Origin: DASXUG01 sp036504995
GTDB taxonomy: Bacteria; Pseudomonadota; Gammaproteobacteria; Burkholderiales; Methylophilaceae
DNA: 64,000 nucleotides
Assembly (NCBI GenBank): GCA_036504995.1
Contig: DASXUG010000017.1
Location: 124,001 to 188,000 of the forward strand
Direction: 5' to 3'
Positions 1-8,819 of the stretch are shown here, piece by piece. Under the pieces are notes generated by a model. That model was not told the DNA's origin. It saw nothing but the letters and a program-made list of their open reading frames with translations, and searched no databases. The translations under genes and the position numbers were made by a program. How positions within the stretch are numbered: position 1 is the first letter of the stretch; every line of letters begins with the position of its first letter.

Positions 1-3
1 GTA

Positions 4-645
4 TCAGGCGGTTATATTAGGCACAGCCATACCGCGCTGTACGCCCGGTCTTGTGCCTACGCGCTTTAACCAGTCATGGATAGCAGGGGTGCTGGCTAAA
101 TATTCACCCAGTACATCTTTCATATAATTGGTGGCACTTACAGTCCAGGGATAGGCTGCCATATCTGCAATCGAGTAATGCTCTCCTGCCAGATAGGGCG
201 TGGCACTTAAACGACGCTCCAAGACGCCCAACAGCCGTTCAGATTCTTGCTTAAATCTTTCAATCGCCTGCGGAGACTTTTGCTCTGCACGCATGGCAAA
301 ATAGCTCAACTGACCAAACATTGGTCCTAGGCCGCCAATCTGCCAGTGCAGCCACTCCAGCGCCTTGTAGCGTTCGTGTCCAGAGGTGGCAAGGAACTGG
401 CTGCTTTTTTCGGCCAAATAAGTAAGAATCGCTCCGCTTTCAAAGACGGTTAACCGACCCCCTTCAGCTTCATCGTCTACGATGGCTGGAATCTTATTGT
501 TGGGAGAAATGGTCTGGAATTCAGGCGAGAATTGTTCATTCTTGCCTAGATTGACAGTCTGCACTTGGTAAGGAATACCAAGTTCCTCCAGCATAATGGC
601 AATTTTGCGGCCATTGGGGGTTGCCCATGTGTATAGCTTGATCAT
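4..645 (-). CDS. yfcG: Nu-class glutathione S-transferase / disulfide-bond oxidoreductase (YfcG-like)
   Basis: This cytosolic 213-residue protein has an N-terminal thioredoxin-like GST domain (about 1-85) and an all-helical C-terminal domain (about 90-205). The N-terminal TPNGRK and the segments SPNNKIPAIVD and FESGAILTYLAEK match the E. coli YfcG/YghU group. Those enzymes bind glutathione and act as disulfide-bond reductases rather than classical conjugating transferases. The WQIGGLGPMFGQ segment of the helical domain is also typical. It is transcribed divergently from the LysR gene at 760, with about 110 bp between the starts, so that regulator may control it (inference). The physiological substrate cannot be read from the sequence. 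The gene is complete, with its stop at the very start of the window. Confidence 0.9.
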   Translation of the reverse strand: MIKLYTWATPNGRKIAIMLEELGIPYQVQTVNLGKNEQFSPEFQTISPNNKIPAIVDDEAEGGRLTVFESGAILTYLAEKSSQFLATSGHERYKALEWLHWQIGGLGPMFGQLSYFAMRAEQKSPQAIERFKQESERLLGVLERRLSATPYLAGEHYSIADMAAYPWTVSATNYMKDVLGEYLASTPAIHDWLKRVGTRPGVQRGMAVPNITA

Positions 646-759
646 AATTTGTTCCGCGATTTAAGTTGTAGTCAATATATATGTGCATTAATTAAAGATA
701 AATAAGATAAAATGGGAATTACTGTTCTGATTTATTGCACAATTGAATGGATTACCGCG

Positions 760-1683
760 ATGGATAGATTCGATACCATGCTGGCCTTTACTCGGGTGGT
801 GGAGCTTGCCAGCTTTACCAAAGCCGCGCTTTCACTCAACTTACCCAAGACCACGATCTCAGCACAGGTGGTTGCACTGGAAAGACGGCTCAACGTTAAG
901 TTGCTGAATCGCTCAACGCGTCATGTCAGCGTCACCACCGATGGTGCGGCATACTATGAGCGTGCAGTACGACTGCTGAATGAGCTGGAAGATACCGAAT
1001 CTTCTGTGCGTCAGTTCACCACAAAACCCAAGGGACGTTTGCGTATTGACCTGCCTGCCTCTCTTGGTAGGCGGATTGTCATGCCAGCCATCAGGGAGTT
1101 TTTTGAGCGCTATCCTGAGATTGAACTGGAAATTGGTTGTAGCGACAGACCAGTAGACCTGCTTCAAGAAGGGGTGGATTGCGTAATACGAGGTGGCGAT
1201 CTGGTTGATCAATCCATGGTTGCTCGCCGTATTGGCTCAATCAAGTTAGTCACCTGTGCGACACCAGATTATTTAGAAAAATCAGGAAAGCCCTTGGTCC
1301 CAGAAGATATTGACCGCCATGTCACCATTAACTATCTTTCGAGTAAAACGGGCAAGATTTACAAATTTGATTTTACTAAAGATGGCAGTACCAGTATCGT
1401 TATTGGCAAACGTAGCATTGCGATTAACGATAGCGAAGCTTGCCTAGAAGCGGGGTTGACGGGTGTCGGCATCATGCAAACCCCTACATTTATGGTGCAG
1501 GATAAAATTGCCAGCGGTCAACTGGAGATTGTGCTTGGAGAGTATTTGTCGGAGGATGTCCCCTTGTTCGTTATGTACCCTCAGAATCGACATCTTTCGT
1601 CAAAAGTACGGGCATTTGTCGACTGGGTTGCCGAACTATTTGCCAATAGTGATCTATTGCAGGCAAAATCTACGCTACGCTAA
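760..1683 (+). CDS. LysR-family transcriptional regulator
   Basis: A LysR-type regulator of 307 residues. The N-terminal winged helix-turn-helix covers about residues 1-60 (ARVVELASFTKAA-like segment, LNLPKTTISAQVVALE recognition helix, LLNRSTRHVSVTTDG wing). The LysR substrate-binding domain follows from about 88 to 300. I place the start at the ATG of MDRFDTMLAF because this matches the usual family N-terminus. An in-frame ATG at 712 would add 16 residues unlike the family. The RHVSVTTDGAAYYERA wing is typical of the large CrgA/AaeR-like branch. The gene is divergent from the GST at 4-645, the usual arrangement of a LysR regulator and its target. The effector is unknown. Confidence 0.88.
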   Translation: MDRFDTMLAFTRVVELASFTKAALSLNLPKTTISAQVVALERRLNVKLLNRSTRHVSVTTDGAAYYERAVRLLNELEDTESSVRQFTTKPKGRLRIDLPASLGRRIVMPAIREFFERYPEIELEIGCSDRPVDLLQEGVDCVIRGGDLVDQSMVARRIGSIKLVTCATPDYLEKSGKPLVPEDIDRHVTINYLSSKTGKIYKFDFTKDGSTSIVIGKRSIAINDSEACLEAGLTGVGIMQTPTFMVQDKIASGQLEIVLGEYLSEDVPLFVMYPQNRHLSSKVRAFVDWVAELFANSDLLQAKSTLR

Positions 1684-1904
1684 CAAAGATTTAGGATGCT
1701 AAACGTACATTCGGCGCTGTGGGGTTTAAACTGAATCAAGCTTACCACTTCCCATCGGCAAGCCATGAATGCCGAGGTGCAACTTATATTAATATGGTGG
1801 GGATGCCTCTCGCTAGAAGCATTTTGAATCTAAACCCTTGTTTCACTGATTTTTGCTGTAAAATTACAACATTACGCTGAGCGTACATCAAAGCAGATAT
1901 TTTC

Positions 1905-2969
1905 ATGGCACGTCCTTTTAAAAAACAAATTGAACAACGTCACACACCGCAAGTGGTGGAGGTTGATCCAGATGCGGTTCCACAACGCTTACATAAGCTA
2001 TTGGCATTAGCGGGGCTTGGTTCGCGGCGCGATATGGAGCAACTGATTGCGAGCGGGCGTGTCACTATTAATGGTCAGGCAGCAGTAGTGGGGGCAGGTG
2101 TTGTGCCTAGCGACATTGTGCGTATTGATAGCCGCCCCGTGCGCCTGCCGTTTGAAATGAGTATGCCGAGAATTCTGGTCTATCACAAACCTGAGGGTGA
2201 AATTGTTAGTCAGGATGACCCTGAGCAACGCGCAAGTGTATTTGATAAACTGCCGCCAGTGAAGGGAGCAAAGTGGATAACCATTGGGCGTCTAGACATT
2301 AACACTTCTGGTTTGCTCATGTTTACGACTTCTGGTGATTTGGCTAATCGATTTATGCATCCACGTTACGAGGTAGAGCGTGAATATGCTGTGCGTATTT
2401 TTGGCGAGTTAAAAGAAGAACAGTTGCTACAGCTTATGCAAGGCATTGAGTTAGATGATGGCCCTGCGAAATTTGACCATATTTCATCACAAGGTGGTGA
2501 AGGCTCCAATCATTGGTATCAAGTGATTTTGCGTGAAGGGCGTAACCGTGAAGTGCGTCGTTTGTTCGAGGCTTTTCAATTACCTGTGAGCCGCCTAATG
2601 CGCGTACGCTTTGGTCCAGTGACTTTGCCGCCACGCGTCAAGCGTGGCATGATGTTGGAGCTGGATCAGAAAGAGGTATTGGACCTGCTAGAGTGGGCGG
2701 GTATGGAAGCGCCTAAGGGCCCTATGCGTCAATTAACCACCCGTGAAAAAGAAAAAGCAGGTGCCGCATTTACGCCTAAAGCCCATAAAGAGATTAGAAA
2801 ACGTGGCACGGTGGCTGCTCAAGCTAGTATTGAGCGACCTCCTACCTTGGCAGAAACCTTGCTGGGAACTGAAAGAAAACCGATTGAACGCAAGGTTGTG
2901 GCTAAAAAAGTACGTAAACCTGATGCAAAAAGACGCATCAGACAAACCAGTGATGTGAAAAAGCGCTAA
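1905..2969 (+). CDS. rluB: 23S rRNA pseudouridine synthase RluB
   Basis: This RsuA/RluB-family enzyme isomerises a uridine in the peptidyl-transferase region of 23S rRNA (U2605 in E. coli). An S4 RNA-binding domain (about 27-75, RLHKLLALAGLGSRRDMEQ) is followed by the catalytic domain. That domain carries the signature GRLDINTSGLLMFTTSGDLA, with the catalytic Asp in GRLD, and the family segment REGRNREVRRLFEA. The last 75 residues are a Lys/Arg-rich tail without a domain, common in proteobacterial RluB and making the protein longer (354 residues) than E. coli RluB. It is a single gene followed by a strong terminator shared with the convergent PPK2 gene. Confidence 0.92.
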   Translation: MARPFKKQIEQRHTPQVVEVDPDAVPQRLHKLLALAGLGSRRDMEQLIASGRVTINGQAAVVGAGVVPSDIVRIDSRPVRLPFEMSMPRILVYHKPEGEIVSQDDPEQRASVFDKLPPVKGAKWITIGRLDINTSGLLMFTTSGDLANRFMHPRYEVEREYAVRIFGELKEEQLLQLMQGIELDDGPAKFDHISSQGGEGSNHWYQVILREGRNREVRRLFEAFQLPVSRLMRVRFGPVTLPPRVKRGMMLELDQKEVLDLLEWAGMEAPKGPMRQLTTREKEKAGAAFTPKAHKEIRKRGTVAAQASIERPPTLAETLLGTERKPIERKVVAKKVRKPDAKRRIRQTSDVKKR

Positions 2970-2991
2970 CTCAACAGTTGTGATTTGCAAT

Positions 2992-3020
2992 AAAAAACGG
3001 GGAAATTAGCCCCGTTTTTT
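2992..3020. terminator. Bidirectional Rho-independent terminator between rluB and ppk2
   Basis: An 11-bp perfect stem (AAAAAACGGGG with CCCCGTTTTTT) closes a 7-nt loop. The A and T tracts on the two sides make it work in both directions between two convergent genes. Confidence 0.92.
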
Positions 3021-3040
3021 ATTTTTGCTAGTCAATTATT

Positions 3041-3958
3041 CTAGTAAATCTCAGGTACAAACATTTCTGTAGGCACTGGGTTACGAACGTAATCCTCATG
3101 GTGTACCCGTGGAGGCAACTCAACTAATGGGCGCTCTATTTCATGGTAGGGCATTTGACTGAGTAAGTGATGTATACAGTTAAGGCGCGCTTTCTTTTTA
3201 TCGACTGCTTGTACCACCCACCAAGGCGCTTCTGGAATATGGCTACGTTCAAGCATCTCTTCTTTGGCTTTGGTGTAGTCCTCCCAGCGGCGACGTGACT
3301 CTAAATCCATTGGGCTCAATTTCCATTGCTTGAGTGGATCATGAATACGGCCTAAAAAGCGTAAGTTTTGCTCTTCATCGGAGATGGAAAACCAGTATTT
3401 AATTAGCTGAATGCCTGAGCGTACCAACATTTTTTCAAATTCTGGCACTGATCGGAAAAACTCTTCATGCTGCTCATCGCTACAAAACCCCATCACGCGT
3501 TCAACCCCTGCGCGGTTATACCAGCTACGGTCAAATAGTACGATTTCGCCTGCGGCGGGTAAGTGTGAAATATAGCGTTGAAAATACCATTGCGTGCGCT
3601 CTCGTTCATTGGGTGCTGGTAGTGCTGCAACGCGACATACGCGTGGATTGAGGCGTTGAGTAATGCGTTTAATTACACCACCTTTGCCCGCGGCATCACG
3701 ACCTTCAAATAAAATGACAACTTTGTGTCCTGTCGTGGCAACCCAGTCTTGCAATTTAACTAGTTCGCCTTGCAGGCGGAATAGCTCACGAAAGTAAGCG
3801 CGACGTGCGTCTTTTTCTTCTTGGGTGAAAGTAACAGGTTGGTCGTTAGCAATCTGATCTATGGTACGGTCTTCTAACTCAAGTTCTAATTCTTCATCGT
3901 AACTGTCGATGAGGTCGCTATGTATCCGTCGTATGATCTCTTGGTCGTCTAAGCGCAT
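3041..3958 (-). CDS. ppk2: Polyphosphate kinase 2 family protein
   Basis: A PPK2-type P-loop kinase of 305 residues that transfers phosphate between polyphosphate and nucleotides. The Walker A-like motif is GRDAAGKGG (86-94), and the Walker B/lid region is LFDRSWYNRAGVERVMGF (from 141). Both are diagnostic. The length fits a one-domain class I enzyme. The first 60 residues are an acidic, helical N-terminal extension often seen in this family. The sequence does not decide whether it prefers GDP, ADP or AMP. It stands alone, convergent with rluB, so context adds little; a role in phosphate storage or NTP regeneration is inference. Confidence 0.9.
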   Translation of the reverse strand: MRLDDQEIIRRIHSDLIDSYDEELELELEDRTIDQIANDQPVTFTQEEKDARRAYFRELFRLQGELVKLQDWVATTGHKVVILFEGRDAAGKGGVIKRITQRLNPRVCRVAALPAPNERERTQWYFQRYISHLPAAGEIVLFDRSWYNRAGVERVMGFCSDEQHEEFFRSVPEFEKMLVRSGIQLIKYWFSISDEEQNLRFLGRIHDPLKQWKLSPMDLESRRRWEDYTKAKEEMLERSHIPEAPWWVVQAVDKKKARLNCIHHLLSQMPYHEIERPLVELPPRVHHEDYVRNPVPTEMFVPEIY

Positions 3959-4070
3959 GGCTATCCTTAAATGAGCGTTAAATAAGCGTTAATGCAGTTT
4001 GCCCATATTGCAAGACTAAAACAGTATTGTGTCATTTTTGTGACATTTGATCGTTTTCATAGATTGAGTG

Positions 4071-4104
4071 CTAAAAAGAAAGGGCAAGCTATGCAGCTTG
4101 CCCT
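4071..4104 (-). terminator. Terminator of the PEP-CTERM gene
   Basis: A perfect 10-bp stem (AGGGCAAGCT, loop ATGC or GCAT, AGCTTGCCCT at 4081-4104) is followed on the reverse strand by the T-rich tract TTCTTTTTAG. It lies 54 bp past the stop of the gene at 4158-4772. Confidence 0.85.
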
Positions 4105-4157
4105 CAGATTTGATTAGATTAAGTGATTAATTTTTTTGAGAGTTATCTTGTGTATTG

Positions 4158-4772
4158 TTATCGCGAAAAATGTTTTTTTGCGCGATAACCTATCAAGCCT
4201 AAACCAGCCAAGAACATGAAGTAGACTTCAGGTTCAGGTACTGCGGTTGCCACTACGCCACCATCAGGAGTCTCTGGATTGTTGCCATTATTCGTGGTTT
4301 TGCCATCGCTTGGAGTTTTGCCGCCGCCAGAAGATCCGCCAGAAGAACCACCGCTAGCACCACTGCCACCAGCACCACCTGTACTACCACCAGAAATGTA
4401 GTTTGAGCCTGGGTTTTGGTTTAACCCAGCCCATTTGTTAAAAGCAAACTTTGTTTGCTCTTTATCTTGAGAGGCCACATCGTATTTTTCAGATGAATGG
4501 TTTTCTTTGCTTGCATCTAATTTTGCGATAGTTTTCTCCGCTTCAGCAATCAGCATCTCTAGATTTTCTCTATGGGCAATTTTTTCTTCAGATGCGTCTT
4601 TTTCATCAAACGGATCTTGATTAATCACTGCAGGAGCGTGCGCGTGATGCGTCTCTTTTTGCATCGCCAATTTAGCCTTGGAAAGTAGGTGAGACATACT
4701 TTCAATCTCTAAATTGTCATGCGCCAATGAGGGGGCAATAGCAAGGGCAACAAGCAAGGCATATTTTTTCAT
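4158..4772 (-). CDS. PEP-CTERM sorting domain protein
   Basis: A 204-residue exported protein. A signal peptide (MKKYALLVALAIAPSLA, cleavage near residue 17) is followed by a charged, helical region with many Lys/Glu/His (about 20-110). Then comes a Gly/Ser-rich low-complexity linker (about 122-155). The C-terminal PEP-CTERM tail has a VPEPE motif, a hydrophobic helix FMFLAGLGLIGY and a basic end RAKKHFSR. Such tails are cut and anchored by exosortase in bacteria that make exopolysaccharide; no exosortase lies in this window. The function of the mature region is unknown. A decayed tandem copy lies just upstream at 4895-5044. Confidence 0.85.
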   Translation of the reverse strand: MKKYALLVALAIAPSLAHDNLEIESMSHLLSKAKLAMQKETHHAHAPAVINQDPFDEKDASEEKIAHRENLEMLIAEAEKTIAKLDASKENHSSEKYDVASQDKEQTKFAFNKWAGLNQNPGSNYISGGSTGGAGGSGASGGSSGGSSGGGKTPSDGKTTNNGNNPETPDGGVVATAVPEPEVYFMFLAGLGLIGYRAKKHFSR

Positions 4773-5281
4773 GATTTTTCTTCCACCAAAAGTGATCTAT
4801 TTTTAAAATTAGCATTAGCTAATTAACGGTACTAATTCTTAAAACTTAAGTTCTTCAAACTTAGGGGACTATCGACTCAGGCATGCTGGTCTAGTCAACC
4901 TCTTATTGCATCAACAGGGGGAGATTCAATTTGCATGGCCAATTTAGGTTTTGCTAGTATGCTTAGCATGCTATCAACCTCTAGGTTTTCATGCGCCATT
5001 GACGGTGAAATGGTTAAAGCGAAAAGTAGGGCATAAATTTTCATGATATTGCCTTTGCCTAAAATTGATCTCTTTATTAGCGTTGCTAACCCCTGAAACG
5101 TGAAGCTATTATTGACTTGTGGCTGGTTTGTAACAATAGTCTGAATGGGCTAATCTGGCCCTAAAGCTATAGTCCGTTTGTACTAATGGAGACTGTTTTT
5201 TGCCAAAATGAGGGATATTTAAATGTTGGCGGTTGAATTTCATGATTTTTACGCTTGCTACCGCACATGGGCTAGCTCAGA
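4773..5281. other. Non-coding stretch holding the PEP-CTERM remnant and two promoter regions
   Basis: Apart from the remnant at 4895-5044, this 509-bp stretch holds the upstream region of the PEP-CTERM gene and the leader of the sensor kinase at 5282. A 23-codon reading frame at 5223-5294 overlaps the kinase start but has nothing to support it. I see no RNA gene or terminator here. Confidence 0.5.
4895..5044 (-). pseudogene. Truncated tandem paralogue of the PEP-CTERM gene
   Basis: Read on the reverse strand from the ATG at 5044, this encodes 49 residues starting MKIYALLFALTISPSMAHEN and continuing LEVDSMLSILAKPKLAMQIE before a TGA. It aligns without gaps for about 40 residues with the start of the intact neighbour at 4772 (MKKYALLVALAIAPSLAHDN, LEIESMSHLLSKAKLAMQKE). 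The upstream 50 bp also resemble each other (aaaagtgatctattt against aaaattgatctcttt). Similarity ends near the stop, so the central region, linker and PEP-CTERM tail are gone. This is best explained as a tandem duplication followed by decay. It could in principle still make a 49-residue secreted peptide, because the signal sequence is intact. Confidence 0.8.
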
Positions 5282-7060
5282 ATGCAGAAATTAAAATTAG
5301 AAAAAATTGGTCACATGAGCTTAAGGTTACGTTTAAACTTACTGATTACTTTTCTGCTGCTATGTTTTATTGCAGTGGTCGGTGTTGTGCTGACAAAAGG
5401 CATGCGCGATTCAATTCAAGAGGGCGTAGAAGCGGCCAATCGGGTCACTGTTCAGTTGCTAGATACGGTCATCGTGAGTTCATATCAAAACCCAGAGTGG
5501 GGTTACACGCATGATGTGATGCAGCGCTTCTTGGTTAAGCTGGGGCATGTGCGAAGCAGTGAAATTACCCTGTATGATATTCGAGGTGATGTGATGTATA
5601 AATCGCCCCCTTCCACTTACCAAGCCAATAAAACACCGCCAGCGTGGTTTGTAACTTTGGTCACGCCCAAAAAAGAAGTGATGACTCGACGTATTCGCTT
5701 TGGCACTTTGGTGTTGGAATCTAACCCCGCAGGTGCGATACGAGAGGCCTGGGGGCGGATTAGCAGTTTGCTCTGGGTAGGACTGGCATTTTTTATCTTA
5801 TTCAATGCTGCGGTGTATTGGATGCTAGGTCGTTGGGTTAAACCCATGCAGTCTTTACTTGGTGCGATTAATAAAATGGAGCAGGGCGATCTGACTTCGC
5901 GTATGCCTAATTTTGCGTTGCCTGAGTTTTCGCGTATTGCCCAAAATTTTAACTTGATGGGCGAATCATTACTTGCCAGTACCGAAGATAATCGTAAACT
6001 TGCGCTGATTGTGAAGCAAACAGCAGATGCGGTGATGATTCATGATTTAGATGGCAATATTTCTTTTTGGAATTCAGCTGCGCAGCGCATGTTTGGCTAT
6101 GCACCTGAAGATATTATTGGTAAGTCAGCCAAGTTGCTGTTGCCCGCTAATCAAGAAAGTGAATTAAGCACAGACATTGAAACGATTAAACATCTACAAA
6201 GTATCGATCATTACGATACGCAACGGGTAGCGCGTGATGGTAAGTTAAAAGATATTTCGCTGTCTGCCGCCCCATTGATAGATCCGAGTACAGGGGAGGT
6301 GATTGGCGAAATCTGCAGCATGCGTGATATTACCGAACGTAAACAGGCAGAGCTGGCTGAGCAAAAGCTAGAAGAGAATAGACAGCTTACTCAATTGATT
6401 CAACACCATATCGAAGATGAGAGACGCTCGCTGGCGCGTGAGTTACATGATGAGCTTGGTCAATATGTGACTGCAATTAAAACCTTTGCTGTGGCAATTG
6501 CGAATAAAAGTAAAGATCATCTGCCTGATGTAGAATCGCATGCGCAAACTATTGTGGCTGCCGCAAATCATATTTACGATGGTATGCACAATATCATTCG
6601 CCAGTTACGTCCTGGCGCCTTAGATAATCTTGGTTTGTCGGAAACTTTACGTGATGCCGTTGCCAACTGGCAAAAACAAAATCCCACACTGCAATTTAAT
6701 TTGAACTTGTCTGGTGATCTAAATGCCTTAGGGGAGACCATCAATATCAATATATACCGCATGGTACAAGAGAGCGTCACCAATGCGCTGCGCCATGCGC
6801 AAGCAACAAATCTAGAGATAGCATTAAGTAGGGACGAAGCGCAAACCTTGACGCTCACCATTAAAGATAACGGAGTAGGAATGGCTATTTGTAATGTCGA
6901 TCAAACACAACACTTTGGATTACTGGGCATGCGAGAGCGCGCCCAAGCCCTGCATGGTAGTTTTCATGTGGACTCAAATCTTGAGGGCGCTGGTGTTGAG
7001 CATGGCACAGAGATTAAAATCTCAATTCCAATGCAAAATACAATGAAAGTTAGCGTATGA
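5282..7060 (+). CDS. NarX/UhpB-type sensor histidine kinase with HAMP and PAS domains
   Basis: A 592-residue membrane sensor kinase. TM1 spans about 18-38, the periplasmic domain about 39-155, TM2 about 160-180, HAMP about 180-235, and a PAS domain with PAC about 240-355 (TADAVMIHDLDGNISFWNSA, ending SMRDITERKQAE). The HisKA_3 dimerisation domain carries the phosphoacceptor His389 in LARELHDELGQ. The HATPase_c domain has the N box RMVQESVTNALRHA, the G1 box DNGVGM, and GLLGMRERA. The signal is unknown. An in-frame ATG at 5315 (MSLRLRLNL) is an equally good start; neither has a clear ribosome site. The stop overlaps the regulator start by ATGA, so they form a translationally coupled pair. Kinases of this type include the methanol-oxidation regulator MoxY, but nothing here proves that role. 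Confidence 0.88.
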   Translation: MQKLKLEKIGHMSLRLRLNLLITFLLLCFIAVVGVVLTKGMRDSIQEGVEAANRVTVQLLDTVIVSSYQNPEWGYTHDVMQRFLVKLGHVRSSEITLYDIRGDVMYKSPPSTYQANKTPPAWFVTLVTPKKEVMTRRIRFGTLVLESNPAGAIREAWGRISSLLWVGLAFFILFNAAVYWMLGRWVKPMQSLLGAINKMEQGDLTSRMPNFALPEFSRIAQNFNLMGESLLASTEDNRKLALIVKQTADAVMIHDLDGNISFWNSAAQRMFGYAPEDIIGKSAKLLLPANQESELSTDIETIKHLQSIDHYDTQRVARDGKLKDISLSAAPLIDPSTGEVIGEICSMRDITERKQAELAEQKLEENRQLTQLIQHHIEDERRSLARELHDELGQYVTAIKTFAVAIANKSKDHLPDVESHAQTIVAAANHIYDGMHNIIRQLRPGALDNLGLSETLRDAVANWQKQNPTLQFNLNLSGDLNALGETININIYRMVQESVTNALRHAQATNLEIALSRDEAQTLTLTIKDNGVGMAICNVDQTQHFGLLGMRERAQALHGSFHVDSNLEGAGVEHGTEIKISIPMQNTMKVSV

Positions 7061-7695
7061 GTAATATTAACGTCATGCTTGTAGATGACCACGCAGTGGT
7101 ACGTATGGGCTTTAAAATGCTCCTTGAAATGTCTGCAGATATTAAAGTGGTGGCAGAAGCAGAAAATGGCGAGCAAGCGATTAAACTCTTTACTGAGCAT
7201 AAGCCAGACGTCATTGTGATGGATATTACCATGCCCGGTATTGGCGGCATGGAGGCCATCGAGCGCATTAAAGCACGAGATGAGAGTGCTAAAATTTTAG
7301 TGCTTTCAGCGCATGAAGACTCTGTGCATCCCAAACGCGTGCTCAACGCGGGCGCAATGGGCTATCTAACCAAGCGCAGCGCGGCGGAAGAACTGATTAA
7401 GGCCATACGCACCGTGGCCGGTGGCAAGCGCTACCTTGAAGCCAGCGTAGCCCAACAAATGGCGATACAACAGTTATCAGGTGAAACCAACCCTGTGGAT
7501 GTGCTTTCAGAACGCGAGTTTGAAGTGTTTATGTCCTTAGCCAAAGGCAAAACCACCAATGAAATTGCTGAAACGCTGTGCCTATCGCCACGCACCGTAG
7601 GCACCCATCTTTATAATATTAAGCAAAAGTTAAATGCTAATAACTCAGCTGAGATTGCGTTGATTGCGATGCGATCTGGGTTGATAGATCCTTAA
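7057..7695 (+). CDS. NarL/FixJ-family response regulator
   Basis: A 212-residue two-domain regulator. The receiver domain (about 5-120) has the acidic pair Asp10-Asp11, phosphoacceptor Asp56 in VIVMDITMPG, and the conserved Lys in YLTKRSA. The LuxR-type helix-turn-helix domain (about 149-210) reads LSEREFEVFMSLAKG followed by TTNEIAETLCLSPRTVGTHL. It starts inside the kinase stop (4-bp overlap), so it is the cognate partner of the kinase at 5282. It is probably a DNA-binding activator of unknown targets. It converges on the radical SAM gene with only 7 bp between stops and no visible terminator. Confidence 0.92.
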   Translation: MSNINVMLVDDHAVVRMGFKMLLEMSADIKVVAEAENGEQAIKLFTEHKPDVIVMDITMPGIGGMEAIERIKARDESAKILVLSAHEDSVHPKRVLNAGAMGYLTKRSAAEELIKAIRTVAGGKRYLEASVAQQMAIQQLSGETNPVDVLSEREFEVFMSLAKGKTTNEIAETLCLSPRTVGTHLYNIKQKLNANNSAEIALIAMRSGLIDP

Positions 7696-7702
7696 TTTAA
7701 AT

Positions 7703-8812
7703 TTAAAACAAGCTCATTTGCGGGCTTTTTCTAGTTTCTGGTTTGCCCGCATCCCGCCAAGACTCTGGTACTTTAAACAAACTGCTATTAAAGCTAACCC
7801 GCTCGCGGTTTAACTCAAAGCGTTGGCAAGCCAGCTTAAAGCGTTTAGATAATAATTCGGCAAATAATCCTTCGCCTTTCATGCGGGTTTTAAAGTTGGC
7901 ATCATAATCTTTGCCGCCGCGACTTTGACGCACTAGACTCATGACGTGCTCGGCTTTAAGTGGGAAGTTAAGTTGTAACCACTCCTGAAATAGCTGTGAT
8001 AGTTCACGTGGCAACCGCAAAAACACATAGCCAGCGCGTCCAGCGCCTGCATGTTTTGCTTGCTGCAAAATATTTTCCATATCAAAATCGGTGAGCGCAG
8101 GTATTACGGGGGCGACCATCACCCCAGTGGGGATGCCTGCCTCTGATAGTCTACGCAGGGTTTCCAAACGTCGCTCAGGCGCTGCAGCGCGCGGTTCTGA
8201 TTTGCGGGCAATGTGCCTATCCAACGTGGTAATAGTAACAAAAATAGTGGCTAGGCCTTTGGCCGCCATGGGGGCGATAACATCAATATCTCGCTCGACT
8301 AACGATGACTTAGTCACCAAGCTAAATGGATGATTACATTCAGCTAGCACTTCTAAGATAGCACGGGTAATACGGTACTCGCGCTCTATCGGTTGATAGG
8401 CGTCTGTATTCATGCCAAGAGCAATGGGCGCAGACTGATAGCTAGGTTTTGCCAGTTCTTTTTTTAGTAAGTCAGGTGCATCAGGTTTTGCCAGTAAGCG
8501 GCTTTCAAAATCCAGCCCTGGCGAGTAACCTAAGTAGGCGTGGCTGGGTCGCGCATAGCAATAGATGCAGCCGTGCTCACAGCCGCGATAGGGGTTGATG
8601 GTGCGATCAAATGGAATATCAGGTGAGCTGACGTAATTAATAACACTTCGACTGGCGTCAATGGCAACTTCGGTTTTTAGCGGTGCTAAGTCTTCATCAA
8701 GGTTGCCCCAGCCATCATCGAATGACTCACGTGTGTTGGCATCAAAGCGGCTGACCTGATTGCTGGCCGACGCGCGCCCTTTGTAAACTAACGGTTTATC
8801 TGAATTATCAAT
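7703..8812 (-). CDS. PA0069-family radical SAM protein, apparent AUU start
   Basis: A radical SAM protein of about 369 residues. The cluster motif lies in NPYRGCEHGCIYCYARPSHA (8552-8596), the CX3CX2C form typical of the PA0069 family. The downstream region includes LVTKSSLVERD and VSFNSSLFKVPESWR. The first ATG in frame (8411) lies after the cluster motif, so it cannot be the true start. The frame is open to a TAA at 8843-8845. No ATG, GTG or TTG occurs in it before the motif. An ATT at 8810-8812 has a perfect GGAGG (8820-8824) exactly 7 nt upstream. I therefore place the start there. Family members are often named Rv2578c/SplB-like, but the reaction is unknown. The gene is separated by 63 bp from the lipoprotein gene upstream. 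Confidence 0.85.
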   Translation of the reverse strand: MDNSDKPLVYKGRASASNQVSRFDANTRESFDDGWGNLDEDLAPLKTEVAIDASRSVINYVSSPDIPFDRTINPYRGCEHGCIYCYARPSHAYLGYSPGLDFESRLLAKPDAPDLLKKELAKPSYQSAPIALGMNTDAYQPIEREYRITRAILEVLAECNHPFSLVTKSSLVERDIDVIAPMAAKGLATIFVTITTLDRHIARKSEPRAAAPERRLETLRRLSEAGIPTGVMVAPVIPALTDFDMENILQQAKHAGAGRAGYVFLRLPRELSQLFQEWLQLNFPLKAEHVMSLVRQSRGGKDYDANFKTRMKGEGLFAELLSKRFKLACQRFELNRERVSFNSSLFKVPESWRDAGKPETRKSPQMSLF

Positions 8813-8819
8813 TTTTTGG

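Noticed and set aside
2733..2990. Reverse-strand and alternative-frame open frames inside rluB and other genes
   Set aside because: They are shadows of real genes: no ribosome site, no domain, and unusual composition (for example Phe- or Ser-rich runs).
5223..5294. A 23-codon frame upstream of the sensor kinase as a leader peptide
   Set aside because: It has no clear ribosome site and no codon pattern of an attenuator, and it only overlaps the kinase start.
5282..7695. Calling the NarX/NarL-type pair MxaY/MxaX (methanol regulation)
   Set aside because: The domain types agree, but nothing in the sequence or neighbourhood ties it to methanol dehydrogenase genes.
7703..8413. Radical SAM gene starting at the ATG at 8413
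   Set aside because: This would drop the CX3CX2C cluster motif that is in the same open frame just upstream.
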